A DNA stretch of 64,000 nt from Enterobacter ludwigii (GCA_900068845.1 CEFQ01000004.1:62159-126158); one strand, 5' to 3'; positions 10,888 to 22,152 are shown, counted from the stretch's first letter. The notes: generated from the sequence alone by a model not told the origin. Made by a program: numbers and translations.

Positions 10888-11634
10888 ATGTTAGATAAAA
10901 TTTGTCAGCTGGCACGTGAAGCGGGCGATGCCATCATGCAGGTGTATAACGGCGCAGAGCCGGTAGACGTAACCCGCAAGTCGGATGATTCGCCGGTGAC
11001 GGCGGCCGATCTCGCTGCGCACCGTATCATTGTTCAGGGACTAACGGCGCTTTCGCCAGATGTACCGGTGCTGTCTGAAGAGGATCCACCGAGCTGGGAA
11101 GTGCGTCAGCACTGGCAAAAATATTGGCTGGTCGATCCGCTGGATGGCACCAAGGAGTTTATCAAGCGCAACGGCGAGTTCACGGTGAACATTGCGCTAA
11201 TCGAAAACGGCAAACCGGTGTTGGGCGTGGTGTATGCGCCGGTGCTGGGCGTAATGTACTCAGCTGCTGAAGGTAAAGCCTGGAAAGAAGAGAAGGGTCA
11301 GCAGACGCAAATTCACGCGCGTGAGGCGCGTCCACCGTTAGTGGTCGTTAGCCGTTCGCATTTTGATAGCGATACCGAGTTGCAGGAGTATCTGCATCAG
11401 CTTGGTGAGCATCAAACCACGGCGATTGGTTCATCGCTGAAGTTCTGTCTGGTGGCCGAAGGCAGCGCGCAACTTTATCCGCGTTTCGGACCCACTAACA
11501 TCTGGGATACCGGCGCAGGACATGCGGTGGCCATTGCAGCCGGCGCGCATGTCCACGACTGGCAGGGCAAAACCCTCGATTACGCACCGCGCGAATCATT
11601 CCTTAATCCCGGCTTCCGCGTTTCGCTGTTTTAA
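10888..11634 (+). CDS. cysQ: 3'(2'),5'-bisphosphate nucleotidase CysQ
   Basis: An inositol-monophosphatase-superfamily enzyme of 248 residues (246 in E. coli). It removes the 3'-phosphate from 3'-phosphoadenosine 5'-phosphate, the by-product of PAPS use in sulfate assimilation, and also recycles PAPS. Metal-binding motifs are EEDPP near residue 69, the DPLDGTKEF block near 93-101 and [15 protein letters not shown] near 211. SD AAAGAGG precedes the ATG. Confidence 0.96.
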   Translation: MLDKICQLAREAGDAIMQVYNGAEPVDVTRKSDDSPVTAADLAAHRIIVQGLTALSPDVPVLSEEDPPSWEVRQHWQKYWLVDPLDGTKEFIKRNGEFTVNIALIENGKPVLGVVYAPVLGVMYSAAEGKAWKEEKGQQTQIHAREARPPLVVVSRSHFDSDTELQEYLHQLGEHQTTAIGSSLKFCLVAEGSAQLYPRFGPTNIWDTGAGHAVAIAAGAHVHDWQGKTLDYAPRESFLNPGFRVSLF

Positions 11635-11640
11635 GATTGG

Positions 11641-11666
11641 TCACGGCGCGATAAATCGCGCCGTGA
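11641..11666. repeat. 26-bp palindrome after cysQ
   Basis: TCACGGCGCGA and TCGCGCCGTGA form an 11-bp perfect stem with loop TAAA, seven bases after the cysQ stop. The core GGCGCGATAAATCGCGCC resembles the hairpin at 12839-12856, so the two may belong to one repeat family. No T-run follows. Confidence 0.55.
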
Positions 11667-11717
11667 CGGAATGTGCAATGATGTGATGCGGTGCTCATCT
11701 GATCGACTTTACGCCAC

Positions 11718-12281
11718 TCACTTCTGCAACAACTCATGAATCAACTTCATCGCTTGCTGCACTTCATCCTGCGTCAGCGGGCCATCTTTGGCGTAACGCA
11801 CGTGTGCGGTGTTATCCAGCACCACAATCGCGGCTCCACCCTTCTCCAGCTGCCAGGCCTGACGCGCGCTGCCGTTGCTATCGATGATGAACTGCGACCA
11901 CGGAAATTGCTGCTTATTGCTCTCAATGCTGCTGCGTACGAACATGCCGGTGCCCGGAATCGCGTCATCGGTATTTACGATGGTGGTGGTTTGATAACGA
12001 TCGTGCGGCAGATGCGCGGCTTTAATGGCTTCAATTAACGCAGCGTTCTGCTCTTTAGCGGAAGAGCGACCGGCAATGTGCAGAATGACGCGAACTTTTC
12101 CACTCAGCTGCGCGCTATTCCAGGATTTGTAGCTAAACTTGTCTTTATCTTGTTGATAAACCAGCTCTCCTCTGTCGCTAATGCCAACCGCGGGCACGCG
12201 TTCACCCAGTTTGAATGCATGTGCCGAAGCAAGATTAGGCAGCAGAAGTGCCAGTGCTATCACAGTGTGTCTCAAACGCAT
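11718..12281 (-). CDS. ytfJ: Periplasmic YtfJ-family protein
   Basis: A protein of 187 residues (184 in E. coli) with a cleavable signal peptide ending ASA near residue 20. The YtfJ family has a thioredoxin/peroxiredoxin-like outline, but no CxxC or peroxidatic Cys is present in the mature part. Conserved stretches are RVILHIAGRSSAKEQN and TTTIVNTDDAIPGTGMFVRS, both nearly identical to E. coli. The biochemical role is not known. SD AAGGAG precedes the start. It is convergent with cysQ. Confidence 0.9.
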   Translation of the reverse strand: MRLRHTVIALALLLPNLASAHAFKLGERVPAVGISDRGELVYQQDKDKFSYKSWNSAQLSGKVRVILHIAGRSSAKEQNAALIEAIKAAHLPHDRYQTTTIVNTDDAIPGTGMFVRSSIESNKQQFPWSQFIIDSNGSARQAWQLEKGGAAIVVLDNTAHVRYAKDGPLTQDEVQQAMKLIHELLQK

Positions 12282-12594
12282 TTATCAAACTCCTTGGTGA
12301 TCCGACCAGTTGTTCATGTTCCTGCAATATTAGGCATGGATGATGCGTCTGTCGCAATGAGTTAACAGGTTTGCAACCTATGCCACAATTCCTTAATGAG
12401 TGAAGGTTTATACTGGGTTTAGTGAAGCTGATAACAGAGTATTCTGTAATGATGTGTCAATTCAGTAAATAATTCACTTTTTCGGAACATGGGTAAGAAA
12501 GGATGCTCTATAGTTATGCCTCATTTGCGCTTCATGGGTTCGTACCAAATTTGGTTACGACGGAGCGTATTAAACATTTTAGGAGTTAAACAGC

Positions 12595-12801
12595 ATGAAG
12601 ATCTTCCAGCGCTATAATCCGCTGCAAATTGCGAAATATGTAAAAACGCTATTTAGAGGAAGGTTGTACATCAAGGATGTGGGCGCGTTCGAGTTTGATA
12701 AAGGCAAAGTGATGTTGCCGCGCGTCAAAGATAAACAGCATCTCAGCGTGATGTCAGAAATCAATCGCCAGGTGCTGCGACTGCAAGCCGAGTACAACTA
12801 A
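12595..12801 (+). CDS. ytfK: YtfK, DUF1107 small protein linked to the stringent response
   Basis: A soluble protein of 68 residues, the E. coli length, starting [20 protein letters not shown]. In E. coli YtfK stimulates (p)ppGpp accumulation by SpoT during phosphate and fatty-acid starvation. SD TAGGAG precedes the ATG. The 313-bp gap upstream (12282-12594) is AT-rich and must hold the promoter, but I could not single out a convincing -35/-10 pair or Pho box by eye. Confidence 0.93.
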   Translation: MKIFQRYNPLQIAKYVKTLFRGRLYIKDVGAFEFDKGKVMLPRVKDKQHLSVMSEINRQVLRLQAEYN

Positions 12802-12815
12802 GCAAGTATAAAAAA

Positions 12816-12867
12816 GGGCGCCAATGGCGCCCCGTAGCGGCGCGATTAATCGCGCCTTGTTTTTTTA
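12816..12867 (+). terminator. Tandem hairpins and T-run after ytfK
   Basis: Two stems follow the ytfK stop: GGGCGCC-AAT-GGCGCCC (12816-12832) and the 18-bp perfect palindrome GGCGCGATTAATCGCGCC (12839-12856). The second leads into TTGTTTTTTT. This should be an efficient terminator. The second palindrome resembles the one after cysQ. Confidence 0.85.
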
Positions 12868-12886
12868 GTCAGGATCAAACTGAAGT

Positions 12887-14218
12887 TTATTCCGATTCTT
12901 CCACGGCATTCTTCGTCACATTCAGCACGGGCGGGCGCTCATCAATACGCGTGACCAGCAACTGATCGATGCGATAGCTATCAATATCCACCACTTCAAA
13001 CTTATAGCCGGAAAACTTCACAAAGTCGGTACGCTTCGGAATCTTGCGCAGCATATACATCATGAAGCCGCCAATCGTTTCGTAGTTGCCAGACTGCGGG
13101 AAATCATCGATATCCAGCACGCGCATCACGTCATCAATTGGCGTACCGCCTTCCACCAGCCATGAGTTCTCATCACGCGCGACAATCTGCTCTTCCTGAC
13201 CTTGTCCGACCAAATCGCCCATCAGCGTGGTCATCACGTCATTCAGCGTAATGATGCCCACCACCAGCGCATATTCGTTCATGATCACCGCGAAATCTTC
13301 GCCCGCGGTTTTGAAGCTTTCCAGCGCTTCGGAGAGCGTCAGCGTGTCCGGCACAATCAGCGCCGAGCGAATCTGCACGCCGCTGTTCAGCGTCAGGCTT
13401 TGGTTGCCCAGCACACGCAGCAGCAGCTCTTTGGAATCAACATAGCCAACGATATGGTCGATATCGCCATCGCAGACAATAAATTTGGAGTGCGGATGCT
13501 GTGCGATTTTGGTTTTAAGCGTGGTTTCATCTTCGTGTAGATCAAACCACACCACATTCTCGCGCGAGGTCATCGAAGACGGCACGGTACGCGATTCCAG
13601 CTCAAACACGTTTTCAATCAGCTCATGCTCCTGCTTACGCAGCACACCCGCCAGCGCGCCGGCTTCTACCACCGCATAAATATCGTCAGAAGTGATGTCG
13701 TCTTTTCGCACCATCGGCAGTTTGAACATGCGGAAGAAGACGTTAGCCAGGCCGTTAAACAGCCACACCAGCGGACGCAATACCACCAGGCAGAAGCGCA
13801 TCGGGTTGATGATACGCAGTGCCACGGCTTCCGGTGCGATCATGCCGACGCGTTTTGGCGTCAGGTCAGCAAACAGAATGAACAGGCTGGTAACAATGGT
13901 GAAGGAGCAGATAAAGCTGAGCTGTTCAGCCAGTTCCGGTGCCACGATGTGGCTGAACAGGCTATTAAAGGCAGGTGAGAAGGCCGCATCACCAACGATA
14001 CCGCCAAGGATGGCAACGGCATTCAGGCCAATCTGCACCACGGTGAAGAACATGCCAGGTTGTTCCTGCATTTTCAACACGCGCTGGGCGTTGATGTTGC
14101 CTTCGTCAGCCAGCAGCTTCAGCTTGATCTTGCGGGCAGCCGCCAGCGAGATCTCCGAAAGAGAAAAAAATGAACTGATGACTATCAGTAAAAGAATGAC
14201 AAGCAAGCTATCGAGCAT
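12887..14218 (-). CDS. paeA: CNNM/CorC-type membrane protein, polyamine exporter PaeA (YtfL)
   Basis: A membrane protein of 443 residues (447 in E. coli YtfL). An N-terminal DUF21 (CNNM) transmembrane domain (about 1-190, starting MLDSLLVILLLIVISSFFSL) is followed by paired CBS domains (about 205-330). A C-terminal CorC/HlyC domain (about 345-430, GNYETIGGFMMYMLRKIPKR) completes it. YtfL has been renamed PaeA because it protects E. coli and Salmonella against cadaverine and putrescine, probably by export; older annotations call it a hemolysin-like protein. In E. coli msrA lies beside it; here a 453-bp gap takes its place. Confidence 0.9.
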   Translation of the reverse strand: MLDSLLVILLLIVISSFFSLSEISLAAARKIKLKLLADEGNINAQRVLKMQEQPGMFFTVVQIGLNAVAILGGIVGDAAFSPAFNSLFSHIVAPELAEQLSFICSFTIVTSLFILFADLTPKRVGMIAPEAVALRIINPMRFCLVVLRPLVWLFNGLANVFFRMFKLPMVRKDDITSDDIYAVVEAGALAGVLRKQEHELIENVFELESRTVPSSMTSRENVVWFDLHEDETTLKTKIAQHPHSKFIVCDGDIDHIVGYVDSKELLLRVLGNQSLTLNSGVQIRSALIVPDTLTLSEALESFKTAGEDFAVIMNEYALVVGIITLNDVMTTLMGDLVGQGQEEQIVARDENSWLVEGGTPIDDVMRVLDIDDFPQSGNYETIGGFMMYMLRKIPKRTDFVKFSGYKFEVVDIDSYRIDQLLVTRIDERPPVLNVTKNAVEESE

Positions 14219-14671
14219 AAAAGATCCGTTGGGTTAATAACTTGTCATTTTTGGCCTGGGCAGCGCGGGAGTGGGCGTACATCCGGTACTTGCCAGTCAA
14301 ACAGGCTATCCGTGCCAAAAATGTCTGCGCCATATCGACAAGATAAGGGTAACGTCGGGGCAGATAATGAACGCAGGCGAGGCCTGCAGGTCGCTGATTA
14401 TAGCAGCAGCGCTTATCATGCCGCCAGAGGCGTGCGTTATGCGTTCGGATTAATCCGAGTGAGCAATGGCCACGCACAGAAGAATCGCTTGGCGGTTGTA
14501 TCGTTTCCCCCATTTACCGACAATAGGTCACAATTTGGCTTAGTCGCTGGGTTTACGCCGATGGGCAGAAAAAAGGCGGCTATGCTGATGGGTATACGAG
14601 CGGTGGTGATACCCTTCTACAGAATAAATGCCCCTGCGGAATAGGGGCCGGCATTATTAACAGGAGTACGT
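14219..14671. other. 453-bp gene-free gap where msrA is expected
   Basis: This divergent gap between paeA and tamA contains no supported gene. Two open frames of about 100 codons lack an SD, similarity or plausible composition. No MsrA motif (GCFWG) is readable in either direction. Near the tamA end, AATGCC...GGCATT enclosing CCCCT...AGGGG forms a small nested stem (about 14627-14655) just upstream of the tamA ribosome binding site. Confidence 0.6.
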
Positions 14672-16411
14672 GTGCCACGATTTCATGTTTATTGTTTGGC
14701 CAGCCTGTTGCTTGCTGCACCTGCCGTTGAGGCAGCAAAAGTGCGCTTGCAGCTGGATGGTCTGACCGGGGATTTGCAGAAGAACGTCAGAGCACGCTTG
14801 TCCACTATTGGCAGTGACGAGGTGTCGAATGACGGCCGTTTCCAGGCGCGCGTCGCGGAAGCGATCAAGGAAGGCTTGCGCGCGCTGGGCTATTACGAGC
14901 CCCAGATCGATTTCGAATCGCGCCCGGCTCCGCCGCAAGGTGGTCGTCCGGTATTGATCGCCCACGTCACGCCCGGCGAACCGGTAAAGATTGGCGGCAG
15001 CACCATCGTGATTGAAGGTGAAGCCCGAACTGACGCGGATTATCAAGCTTGGGTCAAACAGGGCAGGCCGAAAGTGGGTACGCAGCTGAATCACGGCGCC
15101 TACGACAAATTCAAAAACGGTTTCTCCAGCCTGGCATTGCGTAATGGTTACTTCGACGGTGACTTTAAGCAAAGCCAGCTTGGCGTTTCGGTCGAACGAC
15201 GCGAAGCCTTCTGGGACATCAACTACGATAGCGGCCCGCGTTACCGTTTTGGCGATGTCAGTTTCCAGGGTTCGCAAATCGACGAAACCTATCTGCAAAA
15301 TCTGGTGCCGTTCAAAAAGGGCGATCACTACAGCTCGCGCGATCTGGCGGAACTCAACCGCCGCCTGTCGGCGACCGGCTGGTTCAACTCGGTGGTAGTG
15401 GCGCCTGAATTTGATAAAGGCCGCCAAACCAAAGTGTTGCCGCTGAATGCTGTGGTCTCACCACGCGTAGAAAACACCATTGAAACCGGCGTCGGATACT
15501 CCACCGATGTGGGGCCGCGTATTAAAGGTACGTGGAAAAAACCGTGGATCAACAGCAGCGGCCACAGTCTGGCCGCCAGCGCCTACGTCTCTGCGCCGGA
15601 GCAGCAGCTCGATCTCAGTTACAAAGTCCCGCTGCTGAAAAGTCCGCTGGAGCAGTATTATACATTCTCTGGCGGCGTGAAGCGCACCGATCTCAACGAC
15701 ACCAAAGCCGATACCACCACGCTGGCGATGTCACGTAACTGGGACAGCAGCAGCGGATGGCAGAAGGCGATTAACCTGCGCTGGAGCCTCGATCACTTTA
15801 CCCAAGCCAGCGTCACCAACACCACCATGTTGCTCTATCCGGGCGTTAGCCTGAACCGCACCCGTTCGCGCGGCGGTTTAATGCCGACGTGGGGCGATTC
15901 GCAGCGTTACTCGGTGGACGTGTCGGATACCACTTGGGGTTCGGACGTTGATTTCGTCATCATGCAGGCGCAAAACGTCTGGATTCGTACCCTTGCCGAC
16001 AAACATCGCTTTGTGGCGCGTGGCAATCTCGGCTGGATCGAAACCAACGATTTCGACAAAGTGCCGCCGGATCTGCGCTTCTTCGCCGGTGGCGATCGCA
16101 GTATTCGCGGTTACAAATACAAAGACGTTTCGCCACGCGATGACGACGGCAAGCTGACCGGCGCCTCGAAAATGGTCACCGGCTCGCTCGAATATCAATA
16201 CAACGTGACCGGAAAATGGTGGGGCGCGGTGTTCGTCGATTCCGGTGAAGCGGTTAACGACATCAAACAGAGCAACGTTAAAACCGGCGCCGGCTTCGGC
16301 GTGCGCTGGTCTTCTCCGGTAGGGCCGATCAAGTTTGATATCGCGCGGCCGATTGGCGACGACAAGGAGCATGGATTGCAATTTTATGTAGGATTGGGGC
16401 CTGAACTATGA
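14672..16411 (+). CDS. tamA: Translocation and assembly module outer-membrane protein TamA
   Basis: An Omp85-family outer-membrane protein of 579 residues (577 in E. coli). A signal peptide ends VEA near residue 18, three POTRA domains fill about 20-265, and a 16-strand barrel forms the rest, ending [12 protein letters not shown]. The barrel carries the Omp85 signatures [12 protein letters not shown] and [14 protein letters not shown]. With TamB it helps assemble outer-membrane proteins and move phospholipid to the outer membrane. The start codon is GTG, preceded by CAGGAGT. The last four bases overlap the tamB start (ATGA). Confidence 0.97.
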   Translation: MPRFHVYCLASLLLAAPAVEAAKVRLQLDGLTGDLQKNVRARLSTIGSDEVSNDGRFQARVAEAIKEGLRALGYYEPQIDFESRPAPPQGGRPVLIAHVTPGEPVKIGGSTIVIEGEARTDADYQAWVKQGRPKVGTQLNHGAYDKFKNGFSSLALRNGYFDGDFKQSQLGVSVERREAFWDINYDSGPRYRFGDVSFQGSQIDETYLQNLVPFKKGDHYSSRDLAELNRRLSATGWFNSVVVAPEFDKGRQTKVLPLNAVVSPRVENTIETGVGYSTDVGPRIKGTWKKPWINSSGHSLAASAYVSAPEQQLDLSYKVPLLKSPLEQYYTFSGGVKRTDLNDTKADTTTLAMSRNWDSSSGWQKAINLRWSLDHFTQASVTNTTMLLYPGVSLNRTRSRGGLMPTWGDSQRYSVDVSDTTWGSDVDFVIMQAQNVWIRTLADKHRFVARGNLGWIETNDFDKVPPDLRFFAGGDRSIRGYKYKDVSPRDDDGKLTGASKMVTGSLEYQYNVTGKWWGAVFVDSGEAVNDIKQSNVKTGAGFGVRWSSPVGPIKFDIARPIGDDKEHGLQFYVGLGPEL

Positions 16412-19400
16412 AGCTGTGGAAAAAGGTCCTGATTGGTATCGGTATTTTTCTGGTGCTGCTGATTGGCAGCATCGCGTTTCTGATTGGCACCACGCCAGGT
16501 TTGCATCTGCTGCTGAAAGGCGCCGATCGTTGGGTGCCAGGGTTGTCGATCAAGCAGGTTGAAGGGGGCTGGCGCGACCTGACGCTAAGCGGCGTGAAGT
16601 ATGAAATGCCAGGCGTCAACGTGGATGCGGGACGTTTCCATCTGGCGCTGAATCTCAACTGTCTGTTGCATTCATCGGTGTGTGTGAATGACATCGCGCT
16701 GCAGGATGTCAGCGTGGTGGTGGACAGCAAAAAAATGGCGCCTGCCAGCGCGCCGCCGCCAGAAGAGGAGAGCGGCAGCACCAATCTCAGCACGCCGTAT
16801 CCGATCACGCTGAGCAAAGTCGGCCTGCATAACATCAACGTTAAAGTTGACGATACGGCGATTTCACTGCTCGATTTCACCACTGGCCTGCAGTGGCAGG
16901 ATCGCGCACTGACGCTGACGCCAACCCATATCCAAAGCCTGCTGATCGCGCTGCCAAAAGCCTCCAACGTGGTGGATGAACAAGTGGTGCAGCCAAAAGT
17001 GCAGCAGCCGCAGCCGGATGAAAAACCGCTGGGTGAAACGCTGCAGGCAATGTTCGCTAAGCCGCTGTTACCGGAAATGCCGGACTTCCAGCTGCCGCTG
17101 GATATCACCGTGCAGGAACTGCTGGGTGAACAGCTGCGCATTACCGGCGATACCGATGTATCGATTACGCGCCTGTTATTGAAAGCCAAAACCGCCGATC
17201 GCCATCTGCAGCTGGAAACCTTTGATGTCGATTCGCCGCAAGGGCAAGTCAACGCCAGTGGGGAAGCGACGCTGGCCGACAACTGGCCGGTGAATTTCGC
17301 GTTAAACGGCACGCTTAATCTCGACCCGATCAAGGGCGAGAAGATCAAAATGAACCTCGCGGGTGCAATGCGCGATGAACTGAAACTGGGACTGAATCTC
17401 TCCGGACCAGTACGCGCACAGTTGGATGCAACGGCACAACCTGCCGTAGCCGGTTTGCCGCTGGCGTTGAAACTTACCAGCCCGCAACTGCGCTGGCCGC
17501 TGACCGGTGCGGTGCAGTATCAGGCGGATAACCTCGATTATCAGTTCAAAGGCAAAGCCACCGATTACGTCATGTCACTGCGCACCGCAGTGAAGGGCGA
17601 AGGTGTGCCACCCGCCACGATTGCGCTGGACGGCAAAGGCAACGTACAGCAGTTCAATCTCGATAAGCTGCGGGTTGCGGCGCTGCAGGGCAATATCGAT
17701 CTGACGGCGCTGGTGGACTGGAGCAAAGCCATCAGCTGGCGCAGTGAATTGACGCTCTCAGGCATCAACACCGCCAAACAGTATCCGGATTGGCCAGCGA
17801 AGCTGGAGGGCAAAATTACCACGCGCGGCAGCCTGTACGGCGGCAGTTGGCAGCTCAGCGTGCCGCAGCTGGAGCTGAAAGGTAACGTCAAGCAGAACGC
17901 AGTAAGCGCCAAAGGTACGTTGACCGGCAACAGCTACAACCAGTGGAAGGTGCCCGGCCTGAATATTGCGCTGGGCCGCAACCATCTGGACGTGAAGGGT
18001 GAGCTGGGCGACACGCTCAATCTCGACGCTAACATTGATGCGCCGAATCTGGATAACGCGCTGCCGGGACTGGGCGGCGTAGCCAAAGGCACCATCAAAG
18101 CGCGCGGCACCTTGCAGGCACCGCAGCTGCTGGCCGATCTTACGGCAACCGGTTTGCGCTGGCAGCAACTGCAAATTCGTCGCGTGGCGTTGCAGGGCGA
18201 TGTGAAATCCAGCGATCAAATCGCCGGGAAGTTGCAACTGCGTGTGGAACAGCTGCAGCAGGATGCGCTAAAAGTGAACCTGCTGACGCTGAACGCCGAT
18301 GGCAATGAAAAGCAGCATCAGCTGAAGCTTGAGGTGCAGGGCGAACCGGTTTCCGGTCAGCTGGCGCTTAACGGCAGCTTTGATCGCAAAACTGAGCGCT
18401 GGCAGGGCAATCTCAACAATACGCGTTTCGACACGCCGGTAGGCGAATGGCGCCTGACGCGCGCGATGGCGATCGATTACCTCAACAGCAAGCAAACCGC
18501 GACCATCGGGCCGCACTGCTGGCAGAACCCGAACGCTCAGCTGTGCGTACCGGAACCGATTGAAGCGGGTGCCAGCGGACATGCGCATGTGGTGCTCAAT
18601 CGTTTTGATCTGGCGATGATCAAACCGTTTCTCACCGATGCGACCAAACTGAACGGCGTGTTCAGCGGTGATGCGCGCGTTAACTGGACCGCTGACGGCG
18701 CGCTGCCGACCGGCACGCTAGCGCTGAAAGGCAACGGTGTGAAAGTGGAACAGGACGTGCAGGGCAACACCTTGCCGATCGCCTTCGACACGCTGAATCT
18801 GAATGCAGCGCTGAAAAACGGTCGGGCCCAGCTGGATTGGCTGATTCATATCGTCAATAACGGCCAACTGAGCGGCAATGTGCAGATCGCCGATCCTGAA
18901 AATCGTCGTCAGCTGTCAGGCAACATCGGCATCAGTAACATTTCGCTGGCGATGTTGAATCCGGCGCTAATGCAGGGCGAGAAGATCAAAGGCAACCTGA
19001 ACAGCAATCTGCGCCTTGGCGGCACGCTGCAACAGCCGCAGGTATTTGGTCAGTTGGGGCTGAGCGACGTGGATGTGGACGGCAGCTTTATGCCGGTCGA
19101 TCTCACCGCTGCCAATCTCAACATGGTGTTCAACGGCATGAGCTCAACGCTCAACGGCATGATTCAGACGGCGCAGGGCAATCTTAACCTGAGCGGTAAT
19201 GCCGACTGGAGCCAGCTGGACAACTGGCGCGCGCGCGTTGCCGCTCAGGGCAGCCGCATCCGCGTCACGGTACCACCCATGGTGCGCATGGATGTCTCGC
19301 CGGATCTGGTGTTTGAAGCCACACCAGCGGCGTTCAGTCTTGATGGCAAAGTGGATATTCCGTGGGCGCGCATTACCGTGCAGGAAGTGCCGGAAAGCGC

Positions 19401-20178
19401 CACCGGCGTCTCGTCGGATGAAGTGATGCTGGATCAAAACCTCAAGCCGATTGCGCCGAAAACCGCCGCCATTCCGATCAACAGTAATCTGGTGATCCAC
19501 GTTGGTAATGATGTGCGTCTCTCGGCATTTGGACTGAAAGCCAAGCTGAATGGCGATCTCAAACTGGTGCAGGATAAAAATGGCCTTGGCTTAAACGGTC
19601 AGATCAATATCCCGTCCGGTCGCTTCCATGCGTATGGTCAGGATCTGGTGGTGCGCAAAGGTGAGTTGCAGTTTGCCGGTCCGCCGGATCAACCTTACGT
19701 CAACCTTGAGGCGATCCGTAATCCAGAGGCCACTGAAGACGATGTCACCGCCGGATTGCGTGTAACCGGGCTGGCGGATGAGCCGAAAGTGGAAGTGTTC
19801 TCCGATCCGGCGATGTCGCAGCAGGAAGCGCTTTCTTACCTGTTACGCGGTCAGGGACTCAACAGCGATGGCGACAGTAACGCATTAACTTCCGCCCTTG
19901 TTGGATTGGGGGTTGCGCAAAGTGGTCAGGTTGTGGGTAAAATCGGCGAGACCTTCGGCGTCAGTAATCTGGCAGTTGATACCGCTGGCGTAGGTGATAG
20001 CCAGCAGGTGCAGGTGAGTGGTTACGTGTTGCCAGGTCTACAAGTAAAATACGGTGTTGGCATATTTGATTCACTGGCGACGTTAACCTTGCGTTATCGC
20101 CTGATGCCCAAACTCTATTTAGAAGCCGTGTCAGGTCTCGATCAGGCACTGGATTTGCTCTATCAGTTTGAGTTTTAG
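16408..20178 (+). CDS. tamB: Translocation and assembly module inner-membrane protein TamB
   Basis: A very large AsmA-like protein of 1256 residues (1259 in E. coli). One N-terminal membrane helix (about 7-27) anchors it in the inner membrane. The long periplasmic body is made of repeated beta-taco segments that bridge the envelope as a hydrophobic groove. The conserved DUF490 C-terminus (from about 920, ending LYQFEF) docks to the TamA POTRA domains. It overlaps tamA by four bases, indicating translational coupling, and ytfP starts three bases after it. Confidence 0.97.
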   Translation: MKLWKKVLIGIGIFLVLLIGSIAFLIGTTPGLHLLLKGADRWVPGLSIKQVEGGWRDLTLSGVKYEMPGVNVDAGRFHLALNLNCLLHSSVCVNDIALQDVSVVVDSKKMAPASAPPPEEESGSTNLSTPYPITLSKVGLHNINVKVDDTAISLLDFTTGLQWQDRALTLTPTHIQSLLIALPKASNVVDEQVVQPKVQQPQPDEKPLGETLQAMFAKPLLPEMPDFQLPLDITVQELLGEQLRITGDTDVSITRLLLKAKTADRHLQLETFDVDSPQGQVNASGEATLADNWPVNFALNGTLNLDPIKGEKIKMNLAGAMRDELKLGLNLSGPVRAQLDATAQPAVAGLPLALKLTSPQLRWPLTGAVQYQADNLDYQFKGKATDYVMSLRTAVKGEGVPPATIALDGKGNVQQFNLDKLRVAALQGNIDLTALVDWSKAISWRSELTLSGINTAKQYPDWPAKLEGKITTRGSLYGGSWQLSVPQLELKGNVKQNAVSAKGTLTGNSYNQWKVPGLNIALGRNHLDVKGELGDTLNLDANIDAPNLDNALPGLGGVAKGTIKARGTLQAPQLLADLTATGLRWQQLQIRRVALQGDVKSSDQIAGKLQLRVEQLQQDALKVNLLTLNADGNEKQHQLKLEVQGEPVSGQLALNGSFDRKTERWQGNLNNTRFDTPVGEWRLTRAMAIDYLNSKQTATIGPHCWQNPNAQLCVPEPIEAGASGHAHVVLNRFDLAMIKPFLTDATKLNGVFSGDARVNWTADGALPTGTLALKGNGVKVEQDVQGNTLPIAFDTLNLNAALKNGRAQLDWLIHIVNNGQLSGNVQIADPENRRQLSGNIGISNISLAMLNPALMQGEKIKGNLNSNLRLGGTLQQPQVFGQLGLSDVDVDGSFMPVDLTAANLNMVFNGMSSTLNGMIQTAQGNLNLSGNADWSQLDNWRARVAAQGSRIRVTVPPMVRMDVSPDLVFEATPAAFSLDGKVDIPWARITVQEVPESATGVSSDEVMLDQNLKPIAPKTAAIPINSNLVIHVGNDVRLSAFGLKAKLNGDLKLVQDKNGLGLNGQINIPSGRFHAYGQDLVVRKGELQFAGPPDQPYVNLEAIRNPEATEDDVTAGLRVTGLADEPKVEVFSDPAMSQQEALSYLLRGQGLNSDGDSNALTSALVGLGVAQSGQVVGKIGETFGVSNLAVDTAGVGDSQQVQVSGYVLPGLQVKYGVGIFDSLATLTLRYRLMPKLYLEAVSGLDQALDLLYQFEF

Positions 20179-20180
20179 CA

Positions 20181-20528
20181 ATGCGAATAATTGTCTACGG
20201 CAGTTTACGGCGCAAACAGGGAAACAGTCATTGGATGACGAATGCGCAGTGGCTCGGCGACCATCAGATTGTGGGGTTTGATCTCTACAATCTGGGTCAC
20301 TATCCGGGCGTGGTGGAAGGAGAAGGTAGCGTCTATTGCGAGGTGTATCGCATTGACGCCAGCACGCTCGGCGAACTTGATGCCTTGCGCACCAAAAATG
20401 GCGAATACAAGCGCCAGCTTATTCAGACGCCTTACGGCAGTGCCTGGCTGTATGTCTATCAACGCTCCATTGCAGGTCGCACGCACATTGCGAGCGGGGA
20501 CTGGCTAAGGCGCGATGGCGATAGCTAA
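20181..20528 (+). CDS. ytfP: Gamma-glutamylcyclotransferase-fold protein YtfP
   Basis: A small protein of 115 residues (113 in E. coli) in the gamma-glutamylamine cyclotransferase superfamily. The N-terminal RIIVYGSLRRKQGNSHWM gives the YGSL substrate-binding loop, and GELDALR corresponds to the region of the catalytic Glu. The physiological substrate is not established. It starts three bases after tamB and is the last gene of tamA-tamB-ytfP. Confidence 0.9.
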   Translation: MRIIVYGSLRRKQGNSHWMTNAQWLGDHQIVGFDLYNLGHYPGVVEGEGSVYCEVYRIDASTLGELDALRTKNGEYKRQLIQTPYGSAWLYVYQRSIAGRTHIASGDWLRRDGDS

Positions 20529-20533
20529 CAAAT

Positions 20534-20564
20534 AAAAACACCGTCCATTGGACGGTGTTTTTTT
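20534..20564. terminator. Bidirectional terminator between ytfP and ppa
   Basis: AAAAACACCGTCC and GGACGGTGTTTTT form a 13-bp stem with a 3-nt loop, flanked by A-runs on the left and seven T on the right. It serves the convergent ytfP and ppa transcripts. Confidence 0.9.
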
Positions 20565-20584
20565 ATGGCTGGCAGAAAAGAAAC

Positions 20585-21115
20585 TTATTTCTTCTGCGCG
20601 CGCTCGTAAGAGGCGATGATTTCAGCTTTAGCCGCTTCTGCGTTATCCCAGCCGTCAACTTTCACCCATTTGCCTTTTTCCAGATCTTTGTAGTGCTCGA
20701 AGAAGTGGGTGATCTGCGCTTTCAGCAGTTCTGGCAGGTCGTTCACATCTTTGATGTGATCGTACTCTTTGCTCAGCTTGGTGTGTGGAACCGCAACCAG
20801 TTTGGCATCTTCGCCAGACTCATCGGTCATTTTCAGCACGCCAACGGGACGGCAACGGATAACGGAGCCCGGCACCAGCGGATACGGGGTTGGCACCAGT
20901 ACGTCAACCGGGTCACCATCCAGAGACAGCGTGTGGTTGATATAACCGTAGTTGCACGGATAGAACATGGCGGTAGACATGAAACGGTCTACAAACAGGG
21001 CGCCAGACTCTTTGTCGACTTCATATTTGATCGGATCGGCATTCGCCGGGATCTCGATGACAACATAGATATCTTCTGGCAACTCTTTACCTGCAGGCAC
21101 CTGGTTCAAACTCAT
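20585..21115 (-). CDS. ppa: Inorganic pyrophosphatase (family I)
   Basis: The soluble Mg-dependent pyrophosphatase, 176 residues as in E. coli, hydrolyses pyrophosphate to phosphate. The start at 21115 gives [26 protein letters not shown] precedes it, and an in-frame ATG five codons upstream has no SD. The family signature DGDPVDVLV, which holds the metal-binding Asp residues, is near residue 66. Codon use is strongly biased, as for a highly expressed gene. Confidence 0.97.
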   Translation of the reverse strand: MSLNQVPAGKELPEDIYVVIEIPANADPIKYEVDKESGALFVDRFMSTAMFYPCNYGYINHTLSLDGDPVDVLVPTPYPLVPGSVIRCRPVGVLKMTDESGEDAKLVAVPHTKLSKEYDHIKDVNDLPELLKAQITHFFEHYKDLEKGKWVKVDGWDNAEAAKAEIIASYERAQKK

Positions 21116-21215
21116 CTGGCTTTCCTTCATTAGTCATATGTTGAGTGATGGCTATTATAGCCAACTGACTCTGAAAGTATGCCCCCTTTTTGGCGTTTCA
21201 GAATGCTCCAACCCG

Positions 21216-21665
21216 CTACTTCGCGGTGACAAACAGCGAGACGATACCCGCAGCAATCAGTGGTCCAACCGGTACACCGCGAAAGAAGGCTACACCAATC
21301 ACTGTACCAATCAGCAGCCCACCAATTACCGACGGCTGCACGCTCATAAAGTTCACGCCGCGTCCGCCAAGCCAGGCAACAAAAATGCCCACCACAATCG
21401 CGATAATTGATTGCCAGTTAGCGAACGATTTCAGCAGCGAAGATGCCGGCAGCGTACCGCTGGCCAGCGGCGCCATTACCGCAACGGTCAAAATAATGAT
21501 GCCGATTTGAATGCCCTGTTTTTCCACATAGGGAAAGAACTGCGACAGCGGGGTGAGCTTAATCGCCAGCAGGATTAGAATCGAAATGGTAACGGCGCTG
21601 TTATGAACGAAATAGCTGAGGACGGCGAGGCAAACAAGAATGATGGTGGAGGCATAAGCAGCCAT
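21216..21665 (-). CDS. yeaL: UPF0756/DUF441 membrane protein YeaL
   Basis: A hydrophobic protein of 149 residues (148 in E. coli YeaL) with about four membrane helices. Family-defining stretches are [26 protein letters not shown] and [20 protein letters not shown]. The function is unknown. SD GGGAG precedes the start. In E. coli yeaL is at a different chromosomal site, so its place beside ppa reflects rearrangement or mobility. Confidence 0.9.
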   Translation of the reverse strand: MAAYASTIILVCLAVLSYFVHNSAVTISILILLAIKLTPLSQFFPYVEKQGIQIGIIILTVAVMAPLASGTLPASSLLKSFANWQSIIAIVVGIFVAWLGGRGVNFMSVQPSVIGGLLIGTVIGVAFFRGVPVGPLIAAGIVSLFVTAK

Positions 21666-21735
21666 GATTTCTCCCTGCAGATTGATGGGCGCGCTGGCTG
21701 TTGCCAGCGCTAAGCGTATTAAACGCTTACATTAA

Positions 21736-22152
21736 TCAACAATCGTCGGGGTTGGCGCAACTGCCTTTGTTAATTGATTGCAACATCAGGGCCTGATTAC
21801 GCACCAGACTGACACCCTGCGCACCGACCGAGAGCGCGGCCATCGTGCCCTGGCTGCTCATGAAATAGCTACGGCTGGCATCCAGCCAGTTATCGCGATA
21901 CGTCAGCCATGCACGTTGGGCGTTGCGCAATTTGTCTTTAGGCTCGCCGGTTAATTTTTTCATCGCTTGCGTGTACTGCGCATTCATCTCTTTATCCCAC
22001 GCCTTACTGGCTGTGCCATAGCATTGCGACATACCAAGGGTGGTGGATTCCTTATTCATACACTGGTCGAGCTGCTGATCGATAGGATTCTGCTGCTGTG
22101 CCGTGGCGAAACCACTTGCCAGTAAAAACGCCATCGGGAGCCATTTTTTCAT
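21736..22152 (-). CDS. LprI/DUF1311-family exported protein
   Basis: A protein of 138 residues with a signal peptide cleaved after ATA (about residue 18). The mature part has the DUF1311 (lysozyme-inhibitor LprI N-terminal) pattern. Cysteines occur in LDQCMNKES and SQCYG, followed by WDKEMNAQYTQAMKKL and NAQRAWLTYRDNWLDA. A Cys pair lies at the C-terminus (SCANPDDC). Family members are periplasmic; some inhibit lysozyme, but for most the role is unknown. It could aid defence against lysozymes, which is inference. Confidence 0.8.
   Translation of the reverse strand: MKKWLPMAFLLASGFATAQQQNPIDQQLDQCMNKESTTLGMSQCYGTASKAWDKEMNAQYTQAMKKLTGEPKDKLRNAQRAWLTYRDNWLDASRSYFMSSQGTMAALSVGAQGVSLVRNQALMLQSINKGSCANPDDC

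Noticed and set aside
14208..14644. Open frames of 101 and 110 codons in the paeA-tamA gap
   Set aside because: They run on opposite strands over each other, lack an SD, have Cys/Arg-rich non-protein-like composition and match nothing I know.
14219..14671. Degraded msrA
   Set aside because: I looked for GCFWG and the C-terminal CGI-type motif in all frames and saw none.
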